Position numbers and translations under genes: made by a program. 64,000 nt of DNA from Olivibacter sp. SDN3 (GTDB lineage Bacteria > Bacteroidota > Bacteroidia > Sphingobacteriales > Sphingobacteriaceae), in NCBI RefSeq assembly GCF_014334135.1, contig NZ_CP060497.1, forward strand, positions 2,790,001 through 2,854,000, read 5' to 3'. This document shows, piece after piece, positions 48,036-56,931 of the stretch (the stretch's first letter is position 1; each line of letters opens with the position of its first letter). A model generated the notes under the pieces. It made no database searches and was not told the origin of the DNA. It worked only from the letters and a program-made list of their open reading frames with translations.

Positions 48036-48713
48036 TCAACGGATCAACTTGTTGATATTGCTGAGCTCCCCGAAAAGAACCAGAATGTCGTTCTCGTGCA
48101 GCACGGTTGAAGATTTGGCAATGCCGGTAGCTTCTTTTTTTTGTTCGGTATGGCCATTGACCTTCTCTGTGTACTGTCTGATGGTGGTGAGCACAATTAC
48201 TTTATACTGATTGGTAAGATTAGCTTCCTGTAAAGTCTTTCCAATATATTTTTCGGGGACAACCGCTTCCACGATACTGTACCTGTCTGAAATCTTGAAA
48301 CTGTCGATGATATCAATATTGTCCAAGCGCATAGCTAGGCGCTCGGCAGATTCGGTTTCCGGTCGGATGTATTCATCGATCTTCATGGCCTCTAGCACCG
48401 TCTTCTGTAGATCGGATACCACACGACCAACGATACGTTTGACGTTCAATTGCTTCATCAATGCCGTGGCCAGCAGGGAAGCACCTTCGTCCTCCCCAAT
48501 GGCAATTATCACCGCGTCACTATCCCTTAACGGCAGGTTACTTACCGCGTCACGATCGGTGCAATCCAAACACACGGTATGTGTAATCTTCTCGCGCAGG
48601 TTCTCCACTTTGGACATGCTATTGTCGACGCCGATAACCTCATGGCCCAATGCTGTCAGTCTGATGCTCAGTGCTCTACCGAAGTTTCCCAGTCCTAAAA
48701 CGATATATTTCAT
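48036..48713 (-). CDS. TrkA/KtrA-type K+ channel regulatory subunit
   Basis: 225 residues. The N-terminal Rossmann fold begins YIVLGLGNFGRALSIRL, with the acidic adenosine-binding VIGVDNS near 29, then an RCK_C domain (about 135-225). It gates the membrane subunit encoded upstream (52 bp) in response to ATP/ADP or NAD(H). Cytoplasmic. Confidence 0.92.
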   Translation of the reverse strand: MKYIVLGLGNFGRALSIRLTALGHEVIGVDNSMSKVENLREKITHTVCLDCTDRDAVSNLPLRDSDAVIIAIGEDEGASLLATALMKQLNVKRIVGRVVSDLQKTVLEAMKIDEYIRPETESAERLAMRLDNIDIIDSFKISDRYSIVEAVVPEKYIGKTLQEANLTNQYKVIVLTTIRQYTEKVNGHTEQKKEATGIAKSSTVLHENDILVLFGELSNINKLIR

Positions 48714-48765
48714 AAATCTGTTGTTTTTAAGATGCCCCGCGGGGCCCCCGCTATATCAGGTGACG

Positions 48766-50547
48766 CTAGAACAGCACCTTCTCCTGCGGATAATGGTAAT
48801 TTTTGAATCCTACGTCTTTGACAATCGCAACCAATAAAGTGAGCGCACCGACCCTGCCCACAAACATGCTGATAGCCAGTACGACCTTTCCGGCGTTGCT
48901 CATTTCCGAGGTTATCCCGAGACTTAAACCTACCGTGCCATAGGCCGAAAAGGCTTCAAAGGCTATACTTTTGATTTCTTTCTGCCCGTCAGTCAAACAG
49001 AGACCGAAAATAGATAGGCCAAGCCCGATAAGCGATAAGATGATCACGGCAGAGGACCTCCGTAGCGAGTCTGTTGAAATTTCCCTGCGGAAAATCTCCA
49101 CTTTATCTTTTCCCTTGACCAGACTCACCAAATTCAATATGGCCACCGCAAAGGTGGTTGTTTTGATACCGCCTCCGGTGGAGGCCGGCGACGCACCGAT
49201 CCACATCAAGAGCATGATGATCATGGTCGTCGGCGTAGCAAGCATTCCCATATCTGTTGTGTTCAGACCTGCTGATCTCGGGGTTGCCCCCAGGAAAAAC
49301 GCGGTAGTCAGTTTACCTAAAAAGCTGTCGTGTTCGGCAAGGCTGTTGTTATATTCCAATATAAGGCAGCTAACGGTTCCGATAGCTAATAAAATAAATG
49401 TTGTCCAGGCCACCAAACGGGAATTAAAACTGATGACCCAAGCCTTATAGTGATAAGGTTTACCATGGTATATCCGGCAAAAGATGTTAATGATCCATCG
49501 TTTGATAAAAGTAAAGGTGTTAAATACTATGCCAAAACCCAATCCGCCCAATATGAACAGTAGTGCAATAGTAAAAACCAAGGGATAATTGAAGCGGATT
49601 TCATCCTCATACAGTCCCTGGGGCAGCGTGGAAAATCCGGCATTGCAAAAAGCGGATATCGCATGGAATATCGCAAAGAAAAAGTGGCTCTGGTTGAGTT
49701 GATCAGACAGTTCTCGTGTATGCATGTAAATCAGTACAGCTCCGACCGCTTCGAAAAAAAAGGTGACCGAAATAATTTTCAATAAGGTGTTTATCACGGA
49801 TCCCAGTTTGTTCTCACTCAGCAATTCAGTGTACATCAATTGATTCTTATATGAAAACCCGCCGGAGAAAAAATAGCCAAAAAAACCGGTAAAGGTCATA
49901 ATGCCCAAACCACCGAGCTGTACCAGCACGATTAATACGGTTTGTCCGAAGAGCGTGAAATCAGCCGATATATCAACTACGGAAAGTCCGGTAATACACA
50001 CGGCGCTGGTTGCCATGAACAACGCATTAACAAAACTCAGCGGAGGCCCGTTAGTGACTTTTGGAAGCAGTAACAATGCCGTGCCCAGAAGTACAAGAAA
50101 GAGAAAGCTCAGTACAAACAATAAGGTAGGGTTGAAATAAAAGCGGTCAAAGAAAAGACTGCTCTTGGATATCTCTACCAGAAAAACGCCGAATATGCCC
50201 ATATAAAGCCACTCTGCCTGCCGGAAAAAGGAATCGGGCGATATGGGGGCAATAAACCGCTCGATAACCACAAAGCAAAAATAGAAGCATAAAAACAATT
50301 CAGCGTACTTAGAGGCAATGTCATCTGATCGGGACGTAAAACGAATGGTTGTTTTTACCAGTGTCAATATGCCGAAGGCATAAAAAACCCCAACGATAAC
50401 CTGATCGAAAAAGAGTGATACTGTTATATCGGAATTATAACCAATATGTGCCAGAATAAATAGGGAACATACCAAACTGGTGTAAAGCATGCCCAAGTCG
50501 ACAGTCTTTAACCCTCGGATAAACCTTCTGTCTTTAAGTAAGTTCAT
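48766..50547 (-). CDS. TrkH/KtrB-type K+ transporter
   Basis: 593 residues with about 12 helices, longer than KtrB because of ~110 N-terminal residues with four extra helices. Four pore-loop repeats are visible, for example ATSAVCITGLSVVDIS near 183 and GATPRSAGLNTTDM near 422. With the TrkA/KtrA-like protein it takes up K+, probably coupled to Na+ or driven by membrane potential. It belongs to the island's ion module; mscS is divergent upstream. Confidence 0.92.
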   Translation of the reverse strand: MNLLKDRRFIRGLKTVDLGMLYTSLVCSLFILAHIGYNSDITVSLFFDQVIVGVFYAFGILTLVKTTIRFTSRSDDIASKYAELFLCFYFCFVVIERFIAPISPDSFFRQAEWLYMGIFGVFLVEISKSSLFFDRFYFNPTLLFVLSFLFLVLLGTALLLLPKVTNGPPLSFVNALFMATSAVCITGLSVVDISADFTLFGQTVLIVLVQLGGLGIMTFTGFFGYFFSGGFSYKNQLMYTELLSENKLGSVINTLLKIISVTFFFEAVGAVLIYMHTRELSDQLNQSHFFFAIFHAISAFCNAGFSTLPQGLYEDEIRFNYPLVFTIALLFILGGLGFGIVFNTFTFIKRWIINIFCRIYHGKPYHYKAWVISFNSRLVAWTTFILLAIGTVSCLILEYNNSLAEHDSFLGKLTTAFFLGATPRSAGLNTTDMGMLATPTTMIIMLLMWIGASPASTGGGIKTTTFAVAILNLVSLVKGKDKVEIFRREISTDSLRRSSAVIILSLIGLGLSIFGLCLTDGQKEIKSIAFEAFSAYGTVGLSLGITSEMSNAGKVVLAISMFVGRVGALTLLVAIVKDVGFKNYHYPQEKVLF

Positions 50548-50785
50548 GCAGGAGTATTCAATATATTTGGCACAAACTTAGTTTTTATCATGCGTTTTTA
50601 AAAGTGCGGGATGATATTTTGGCAATTTATTTTCCTTTAAAGACGTCCCCCCTGTCATTGCCAAACACAATCAGCGTAGGAAATAGATTGTTGATAAATT
50701 GTTGTTCTATTCCATCGATGCTTTGGAAGAAATCTTTAGTTTTGAATAAATCTCTTATCACTTATCAACAGTAAAAACAAATATT

Positions 50786-51637
50786 ATGGAAGACTTAGAG
50801 TTCAAGGATGTTCAGCAGCACTGGGATAAATTTTTATCCTCGGCAATGGATTGGGCACCACGTATACTGACAGCGATCGTTTCCGCTCTATTGATTTATT
50901 TGATAGGCTCGTGGCTGATACGGGTAATTACGCGTGTAACGGAAAAGGCCTTTAAAAAACGTCAAATGGATGTTTCGCTGCAGCGATTCCTGATTAACCT
51001 CATAACCTGGGTACTTAATATCCTTCTCTTTATTGTGGTTGTAACACAATTGGGTGTTCAAACCTCTGCATTTGTTGCTATTATCGGAGCCGCTGGTCTG
51101 GCCATTGGTCTGGCTTTGCAAGGATCATTGGCTAACTTTGCCGGGGGTATATTGATCCTGCTGTTGAAGCCTTTTCGTGTGGGCGATTTCATTACGTCCC
51201 AATCCGGTATTTCAGGGACGGTGCAGGAAATAGATATCTTTAATACGAAGTTAACGACACCACAGAATCAACTGGTGGTTGTACCCAATGGTGACTTGTC
51301 CAATAGCGGCATAACCAATTTTACGCATATGGGTACCCGCCGCACCTGGTTTGATATCGGTGTCTCCTATGATACAGATCTTAAACAGGCGAAAGAGATT
51401 CTGCTGGAAGTGATCAAGAACAACGGATATGCCATGGAAACCCCGGCGCCACAGGTGGTCGTGACAGAACTTGGGGATAGTGCGATCAATTTATCGGTAC
51501 GGGTTACCGCTACCAACGAAAATTTCTGGACGATGCATGAGCAGTTATTGATCGATTGCAAAGCCGCACTTGACAACGCGGGAATAGAAATCCCTTTTCC
51601 TCAACGGGATATACATATCCGTGATAAAACGGAATAG
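50786..51637 (+). CDS. Small mechanosensitive ion channel (MscS)
   Basis: 283 residues. Three N-terminal helices include the pore helix with VAIIGAAGLAIGLALQGSLANFAGGILILLLKPF, and the beta domain has GTVQEIDIFNTKLTTPQNQLVVVPNGDLSNSGITNFT. It releases solutes at hypo-osmotic shock. It fits the osmotic and ionic theme of the island. A strong terminator follows. ATG at 50786 with a ~240 bp upstream region shared with the trkH-like gene. Confidence 0.93.
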   Translation: MEDLEFKDVQQHWDKFLSSAMDWAPRILTAIVSALLIYLIGSWLIRVITRVTEKAFKKRQMDVSLQRFLINLITWVLNILLFIVVVTQLGVQTSAFVAIIGAAGLAIGLALQGSLANFAGGILILLLKPFRVGDFITSQSGISGTVQEIDIFNTKLTTPQNQLVVVPNGDLSNSGITNFTHMGTRRTWFDIGVSYDTDLKQAKEILLEVIKNNGYAMETPAPQVVVTELGDSAINLSVRVTATNENFWTMHEQLLIDCKAALDNAGIEIPFPQRDIHIRDKTE

Positions 51638-51660
51638 AAATCCTTGTTTACTTTTAATAA

Positions 51661-51693
51661 GAAGTCAGCCGTCTAGACGGCTGACTTCTTTTA
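51661..51693 (+). terminator. Rho-independent terminator after mscS
   Basis: A perfect 28-bp palindrome, GAAGTCAGCCGTCT / AGACGGCTGACTTC, with a T run (TTTTATT) after it. 23 bp after the mscS stop. Confidence 0.9.
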
Positions 51694-51830
51694 TTAGATA
51701 AAAAACAATTTATGTCTACATTTGAATGTGGAGAATGACTTAAACGACGTAATCGTGTGGGAACAACAATCAAAACGCTTTACCTGATTCTCCTACCGGA
51801 TTTATTACTATTAAGAAAACCTCGATTGTT

Positions 51831-51944
51831 ATGAATAGAAATGATACAAATAGAAGAGCATGGTTAGCCGTAACCGGCATATTACTTTTTCTGTTAGCAA
51901 TGTTTCTCTTAGCTTATTTGGCCAGTAGTTCACCGCAAAATTGA
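51831..51944 (+). CDS. Possible 37-residue single-helix membrane peptide
   Basis: MNRNDTNRRAWLAVTGILLF, then a hydrophobic helix to LAYLASSSPQN. A charged N-terminus followed by one helix is typical of bacterial membrane microproteins. No family recognised and the promoter is unclear. It lies 140 bp after the mscS terminator. Confidence 0.35.
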   Translation: MNRNDTNRRAWLAVTGILLFLLAMFLLAYLASSSPQN

Positions 51945-52004
51945 TGATAGCTTTTTTGAAAGGGTATTTCACCGAAAAAACAACATGCGTCGGTATAGCT
52001 ATGT

Positions 52005-52331
52005 TTAATCCTGGATGGATTTAACATAATCTTCAATCTCGTTGCCCGCCGCATACTTCTTAATTTTTGAAAGTTTCGCTAATAATGTTGTACCTTTCTG
52101 CGTAATCCCCATGATAAGACTAGGCCCTGTTGAACGGTAATATTGGTTTTCCTTTTCCACAAGCGTATGCCCATAGGCTAACTTAATATAACCTTTTTGA
52201 GCAAGAAATTTGGATACCGAGAGCACTTCATCATTATTGTAGCCGTCGAACATTATCGGACAACCATGTGCTATGTTTACTTTTTTTGCACACTTAAGCA
52301 CTTTGATGATCAACCGGACTCGTGTTTCCAT
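52005..52331 (-). CDS. Hypothetical winged-helix-like protein
   Basis: 108 residues (METRVRLIIKVLKCAKKVNI ... IEDYVKSIQD). The spacing NNDEVLSVSKFLAQKGYIKL, then MGITQKGTTLLAKLSKI, resembles a winged helix of the YjcQ/DUF2513 type, which has a 'resolve helix, wing, TxxG' ending. DNA binding is inferred. Isolated minus-strand gene with no operon partner. Confidence 0.5.
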   Translation of the reverse strand: METRVRLIIKVLKCAKKVNIAHGCPIMFDGYNNDEVLSVSKFLAQKGYIKLAYGHTLVEKENQYYRSTGPSLIMGITQKGTTLLAKLSKIKKYAAGNEIEDYVKSIQD

Positions 52332-52695
52332 TAAAGATCCCCCTTAACTTATTTGTTTACCTTATATATTACTTTATCTCTTTGTATGCCCCACTTATCG
52401 CTCCTCTGCATTCGGCCAGATTAACTATACGCTATATTTGGGAACAGATTTTTAATAGTATTGTTTTGGCAATACGTTGCCTCCCTTTTTACTAAAAAGC
52501 GGACGCCGATAAGAATTTAAACATATAATTTTCCTTACCGTATTTAGGAAAAAAGAAAAAGATCTGGGGGCCTTGCATGCAGCCTTTCAAATGTATTCTA
52601 ATTGATTTCTAATGCAATATGATTTGAAATCAAAGAAGCAGCTGTTATCTTTACGTTAATTAAAAGGATTTGTCAACTAACAGAATTTGTTTATT
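52332..52695. other. Intergenic region
   Basis: About 360 bp of AT-rich DNA between a minus-strand and a plus-strand small gene. No gene or structure seen. Confidence 0.3.
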
Positions 52696-52866
52696 ATGGC
52701 CAAGAAAGATCAGGAACCCAGAGAAAATGCACCCAAAAAGAAATCGGGCAAAAGCGCGCTTATGAAACAAGAACTTATGGATAGATCGGATAGTTTTTCC
52801 AAAAAGAAGACCAACAGAAAGCATCCTGCTCCAAAGACAAGTAGAAATCCAAAAGGATTCTCATAG
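52696..52866 (+). CDS. Small Lys-rich hypothetical protein
   Basis: 56 residues (MAKKDQEPRENAPKKKSGKS ... TSRNPKGFS), about one quarter Lys, no hydrophobic core. Probably disordered, possibly nucleic-acid-binding. The intact frame and ATG suggest a gene. No known family. Confidence 0.4.
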   Translation: MAKKDQEPRENAPKKKSGKSALMKQELMDRSDSFSKKKTNRKHPAPKTSRNPKGFS

Positions 52867-53337
52867 CGGTCAGATTGGGCAGGCAATAAAGCCGGTTGAA
52901 TAAACCTCGAATAAAATTGTCTTACTTTTAAGTAAGTTCATACAAGTGCGGGGGATATTTTGGCAGTATTTAGCTAGTCCAACTTTATCCGGAAACTCGT
53001 GCCGAAAAAAATACGCTTATTTTTCCTTTTTCATATGCAGGAAATTTCTCTGGTTGTAGGGTAATATCTTATGCATTATTTTGATGGTTAGATAGCCGTT
53101 GTACAAACTACGACATTATGAGTTGAGTTTCCATTGGATATACTGAATGGGCGGTTTTTCGATATGGATTTAAGTAAATAGAGAAGAAATACGGGGACTT
53201 GTTAATAAGTTGCATCGAACTATTGGCTTCAATCTCTAATTCATTTATTTTCGCTTCCAGCGTATGTAGCGTTTCATTTTAAAATTTATTCACCTTGATA
53301 ATTTGAAGTCCATGTGTGTAGGTACCAATAGAGAAAC
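52867..53337. other. Intergenic region
   Basis: About 470 bp downstream of the histidine kinase gene. No coding frame, RNA or strong hairpin seen; probably decayed DNA. Confidence 0.3.
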
Positions 53338-55101
53338 CTAAATACTGTTATATTTTCCGTTATTGCTCTGTAAGCCATTTAGGACAAACGAGAATGTGCT
53401 GCCTGCACCAAAATCACTTTTTACGTCAATTTTTCCGCCCTGTGCTTCAATAAATTCTTTGCTGATGCTCAACCCCAACCCTGTACCTTCTTTTTTTGTG
53501 CCGGGTATGCGGAAATAGCGGTCAAATATTTTATCTATGTACTGTGGTGAAATGCCTTGTCCGGTGTCTGTGACCGTAAACTTTATCTTGTTATTTTCTG
53601 CTGCTACGTCAATGTATATAACGGAATTGTCGTATGAATAGCGGATGGCGTTAGAAAGCAGGTTGGTCAATACCCAAGCTGTTTTTTCGTTGTCGGCAAG
53701 CACTTTCGGCAAGTTATCGGGCGCTTTTATTTCAAACGTAATCTGTTTTTGCTCGGCTGCTGCTCTGGTGGCATTAACGGCATATTCCACAATTTCTTTT
53801 ACATCTGACGGTAATACTTTTATCTGGATAGTGCCACTTTCCACCTGTGTCATATTCAGCAGTTCACCCGTGATTTTCAGCAATCTTCCGGCATCTTCCT
53901 TAATGCTTTCCACAAGGCTTTGCTGTTCTGTATTCAATGTGCCTACCTGCTCGTTTTCCAATAGCTGCAAGCTCATCTTTATGGATGATATGGGTGTTTT
54001 CAATTCGTGGGAAACGGTCGCTATGAAATTGGTTTTGGCAAATTCCAACTCTTTGTACGGGGTAACGTTTTGCAGCAGGATCACATTGCCGATATGTTTT
54101 TCCCGTTTCTCACCTGTCGGGATAATCTTGATGGGAATGATCTCTTCTTCAAAATAGCTTTCCTTGTTATCGGCATATATTTTCACAGGCAATGATTTTA
54201 TTTTTTTGTTGTTATTCTGCTTTTCTGCCAAATCCCGCACCAGGGTTTTTATCAGGTCATTCTGTTGGGCAATGCCCTGAATGGGTTTGCCTATCACTTC
54301 TTCTTTTTGCAATCCCGCAATTTTCAGTGCATTGTCATTCATGAACAGAACGGTTTGTTTATCGTCCAAACCGATTACAGGTTCGCTCATGTTGTTGATG
54401 AGGGTTTCAATCCGTTTCTTTTCCATCATCAGCTTTGCCAAACTGCTGTTGCTATATTCTTCCAGCTTTTGAGCCATTGTGTTGAATGCCGATGCCAGTT
54501 CGCCAAACTCGTTGTGCTGCTCAAAATGTACCCTCTGCGAATAATCTTTGGCTGCGATCTGTTTTATGCTTCCCATAAGTTCTTTGATGGGATTGGCAAT
54601 GTTGGAGGGCAGGTTTATCAAAAGTGTAAAAGCGATCAAAAAGCAAATCGTTCCGGTAACGGTGATCCAAAAAATAGCACTGTCTGCGGTTTTGGTTGCC
54701 ACTTCGCTTTTTCGTTGTATTGCCTGCATATTCAGCAAGATAATATCGATAATATCTTTCTGCACTATTTTTTGCAGTGCGCTATCATAGGGTGCTTGCA
54801 CTATTTGGGCAAAATCTGCCGTGATTTTTTTGGTCAGATCCTTTTCGCCTACTTCGGTAACGGTGGCTTGCTGTTTATCAAGGTTTTCCTGAAAAGATTT
54901 TTGTGACGGAGGGCTGGCAATACCATTGTTTAAAGCATTTAGCATCTGGCGGCAATAGTCTACCGAGTTATAGTTATCTGCCAAAATATTCTTGGCTTCA
55001 TCGGACAGTTTGTTAATGCGGGTTGCACTTATGACGGTAAGCAACGCAATCATTGCAAACAAAAGCCCTACGCCTAACGTCAGTTTAGTTTTTATTTTCA
55101 T
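53338..55101 (-). CDS. Sensor histidine kinase (catalytic half of a split KdpD)
   Basis: 587 residues. A first membrane helix (about 5-25), a periplasmic helical region (26-145) and a second helix (about 147-168) are followed by HAMP (170-225), PAS (about 232-350) and HisKA with SHELKTPISSIKMSLQLLE near 370 (phosphorylated His). The ATPase domain has NLLSNAIRYS near 485, DTGQGISPQYIDKIFDRYFR near 515 and GTGLGLSISKEF near 540. It is 12 bp downstream of the KdpD N-terminal sensor gene, the split arrangement used by many Bacteroidota. A cognate response regulator (KdpE) is not in the window. Confidence 0.9.
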   Translation of the reverse strand: MKIKTKLTLGVGLLFAMIALLTVISATRINKLSDEAKNILADNYNSVDYCRQMLNALNNGIASPPSQKSFQENLDKQQATVTEVGEKDLTKKITADFAQIVQAPYDSALQKIVQKDIIDIILLNMQAIQRKSEVATKTADSAIFWITVTGTICFLIAFTLLINLPSNIANPIKELMGSIKQIAAKDYSQRVHFEQHNEFGELASAFNTMAQKLEEYSNSSLAKLMMEKKRIETLINNMSEPVIGLDDKQTVLFMNDNALKIAGLQKEEVIGKPIQGIAQQNDLIKTLVRDLAEKQNNNKKIKSLPVKIYADNKESYFEEEIIPIKIIPTGEKREKHIGNVILLQNVTPYKELEFAKTNFIATVSHELKTPISSIKMSLQLLENEQVGTLNTEQQSLVESIKEDAGRLLKITGELLNMTQVESGTIQIKVLPSDVKEIVEYAVNATRAAAEQKQITFEIKAPDNLPKVLADNEKTAWVLTNLLSNAIRYSYDNSVIYIDVAAENNKIKFTVTDTGQGISPQYIDKIFDRYFRIPGTKKEGTGLGLSISKEFIEAQGGKIDVKSDFGAGSTFSFVLNGLQSNNGKYNSI

Positions 55102-55113
55102 CGCTTCAATTCT

Positions 55114-56238
55114 TTAGCTTAGTATAACAAGGTCGATATCATTGGTGGATAGCTTTTTCAATAGTTCATTGAACACATTGGTTGCTAAAATGACACGTAT
55201 TAAATTCAAATGCGGCTTGCCAACACAGATGGTGGTTATTTTCCTTTTCCCGCATTGCTCAATGATGGCTTTGGAAACATTGTTGTTTTCCACCTTAATG
55301 ATTTCCGCCCCTAATTCTGTTGCCAATTTGAAATTATTGATAAGATGCCTTTGCTTATCCAATGCAATTTTATCTGCACTTTCCCTGGGCGTCTGCACAT
55401 ATAATACGTACCATTTGCTATTGTAGTAATTGGCAAGCCTTGCCGTTTTCCGGATTACGTTTCTTGCCGTTTTTTCATTGGAACTGATACAGGCTAAGAA
55501 CCGCTCCCGCTTTACGGGATTTAAAGGTGTAATTTCTGTTTCTACTTTGCGTTCCACCTGCGAAGCGACTTCTTTCAGCGCCAGTTCCCGTAGTTGCAAT
55601 ATGTGTTCGCTCTTGAAAAAGTTGTTTAATGCTGTTTCAATTTTCGCCTGCTCATATATCTTTCCTTCTTTCAGTCTTGCAATCAATTCATCGGCTGTAA
55701 GGTCGATATTTACCACTTCATCGGCTTGGGCAAGCACACTGTCGGGAATACGCTCTTTTACTTCTATTCTCGTAATTTCTCTAATATCTTCATTCAGGCT
55801 TTCGATGTGCTGGATGTTTACCGCACTGATCACGTTGATACCAGCGTCCAATATTTCTAATACATCCTGCCAGCGTTTTTCGTTTTTGCTTCCCTCGATG
55901 TTGGTATGTGCCAGTTCATCTACAACTACCACTTCGGGGCGTAAGTTGATGACTGCCTGAACGTCCAGTTCTTCTAATTCTTTCCCTTTGTAAAACAGTT
56001 TTCTTCGGGGTACAACAGGCAAGCCCTCTAACAAGGCGTGGGTTTCAGCCCTGTTGTGTGTTTCAATGTAACCTATCTTTACATCAATGCCGTTCCTCAA
56101 CAGGGAATGCGCTTCCTGCAACATGCGGTACGTTTTGCCCACACCAGCACTCATGCCGATATAGACTTTAAATTTTCCCCGCCTCGACTTTTTTATCAAA
56201 TTGAGAAATTCCTCTGCCGATTTTCTTGTTTCTTCCAT
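55114..56238 (-). CDS. kdpD: KdpD N-terminal sensor protein (split)
   Basis: 374 residues corresponding to the cytoplasmic N-terminal part of KdpD. Walker A in GMSAGVGKTYRMLQEAH is near residue 30, VVDELAHTNIEGSKNEKRWQDV near 105, and a Usp-type domain covers about 245-374. No membrane or kinase part: those functions are in the next gene, 12 bp downstream. It would sense K+ limitation and signal to the kinase. Upstream is a hairpin-rich gap and copy 1 of the four-helix gene. Confidence 0.92.
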   Translation of the reverse strand: MEETRKSAEEFLNLIKKSRRGKFKVYIGMSAGVGKTYRMLQEAHSLLRNGIDVKIGYIETHNRAETHALLEGLPVVPRRKLFYKGKELEELDVQAVINLRPEVVVVDELAHTNIEGSKNEKRWQDVLEILDAGINVISAVNIQHIESLNEDIREITRIEVKERIPDSVLAQADEVVNIDLTADELIARLKEGKIYEQAKIETALNNFFKSEHILQLRELALKEVASQVERKVETEITPLNPVKRERFLACISSNEKTARNVIRKTARLANYYNSKWYVLYVQTPRESADKIALDKQRHLINNFKLATELGAEIIKVENNNVSKAIIEQCGKRKITTICVGKPHLNLIRVILATNVFNELLKKLSTNDIDLVILS

Positions 56239-56317
56239 TCAATGATGTGTAGGTTATTAATTTTAATATAACAGCATTTTGCTCGATGATTTAACGGGCA
56301 GGAGCTTGGTGTTCGAG

Positions 56318-56343
56318 CGTGAAAGTTCGCAGGAACTTTCACG
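56318..56343. repeat. 11-bp perfect hairpin between kdpD and copy 1 gene
   Basis: CGTGAAAGTTC, loop GCAG, GAACTTTCACG, itself nested between short CGGGC/GCCCG arms. No T run next to it. Confidence 0.5.
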
Positions 56344-56402
56344 GTTGAACGTTGGCCCGCCTGACATCAAACCCTTTTTGGCGGTTTGTTTTTTTTTATG
56401 TT

Positions 56403-56864
56403 TCAAAATAAGCCAAATCCTTTTGATAATAACATATAAAGCCCCCAAAGAAATAATATTGTAAGAAATAGAAGTTCTTTCCATGGTCGTTTTGGGAATG
56501 CTTGTATAGAATACGACATAAGTTTTATGGGTGATAATGGTTTTGTCGGTGCCTTGTCGTCAGATAATGGTAGTTTGTTGGAATATTGATGAAAGTATAG
56601 TTGAATTAGTGTCGCTCCAAGATAAAGTCCCGTTATAAAACTTAAATACTCTAAATTTTCTGAAAAGAATAGAAGCGTTACCAAGATGGCGCATATTACT
56701 AACAAAACGTAGTCTGTCGTCTTTGTTGCACTTAATTTGTCTGCATAGGATTTGTCAAGCTGTTTTTTTCTTGTGTCGTACTTAACGAAAAAGAAAACAC
56801 AAGACTTAATTACGACTTGTAAACAAAACAAAGTCATAAGTATTTTTAAAATTGTCGTTGCCAT
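56403..56864 (-). CDS. Four-helix membrane protein, copy 1
   Basis: 153 residues with four hydrophobic helices (about 3-28, 51-67, 71-91, 128-147). No recognised family. Copy 2 (60157-60627) differs at only 11 of 153 positions (about 93% identity). It lies between kdpD and the glycosyltransferase gene on the same strand. The start MATTILKILMTLFCLQVVIK is shared by both copies. The function is unknown. Confidence 0.7.
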   Translation of the reverse strand: MATTILKILMTLFCLQVVIKSCVFFFVKYDTRKKQLDKSYADKLSATKTTDYVLLVICAILVTLLFFSENLEYLSFITGLYLGATLIQLYFHQYSNKLPLSDDKAPTKPLSPIKLMSYSIQAFPKRPWKELLFLTILFLWGLYMLLSKGFGLF

Positions 56865-56931
56865 ATTTTTTACTTATCTTTGTCTATTTGTTGTTTATAG
56901 TGTTGTCTTGTCCTAAAATGACGCCAACGGC
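56403..56931 (-). repeat. Direct repeat, copy 1 (four-helix gene plus tail of GT gene)
   Basis: The similarity to 60157-60681 covers the four-helix gene and its upstream gap. It then runs into the end of the glycosyltransferase coding sequence (around TCCTAAAATGAC on the plus strand). Confidence 0.75.

Noticed and set aside
54265-54906. 213-codon plus-strand frame inside the histidine kinase gene
   Set aside because: Shadow of the kinase coding sequence; cysteine- and phenylalanine-rich composition typical of antisense frames.
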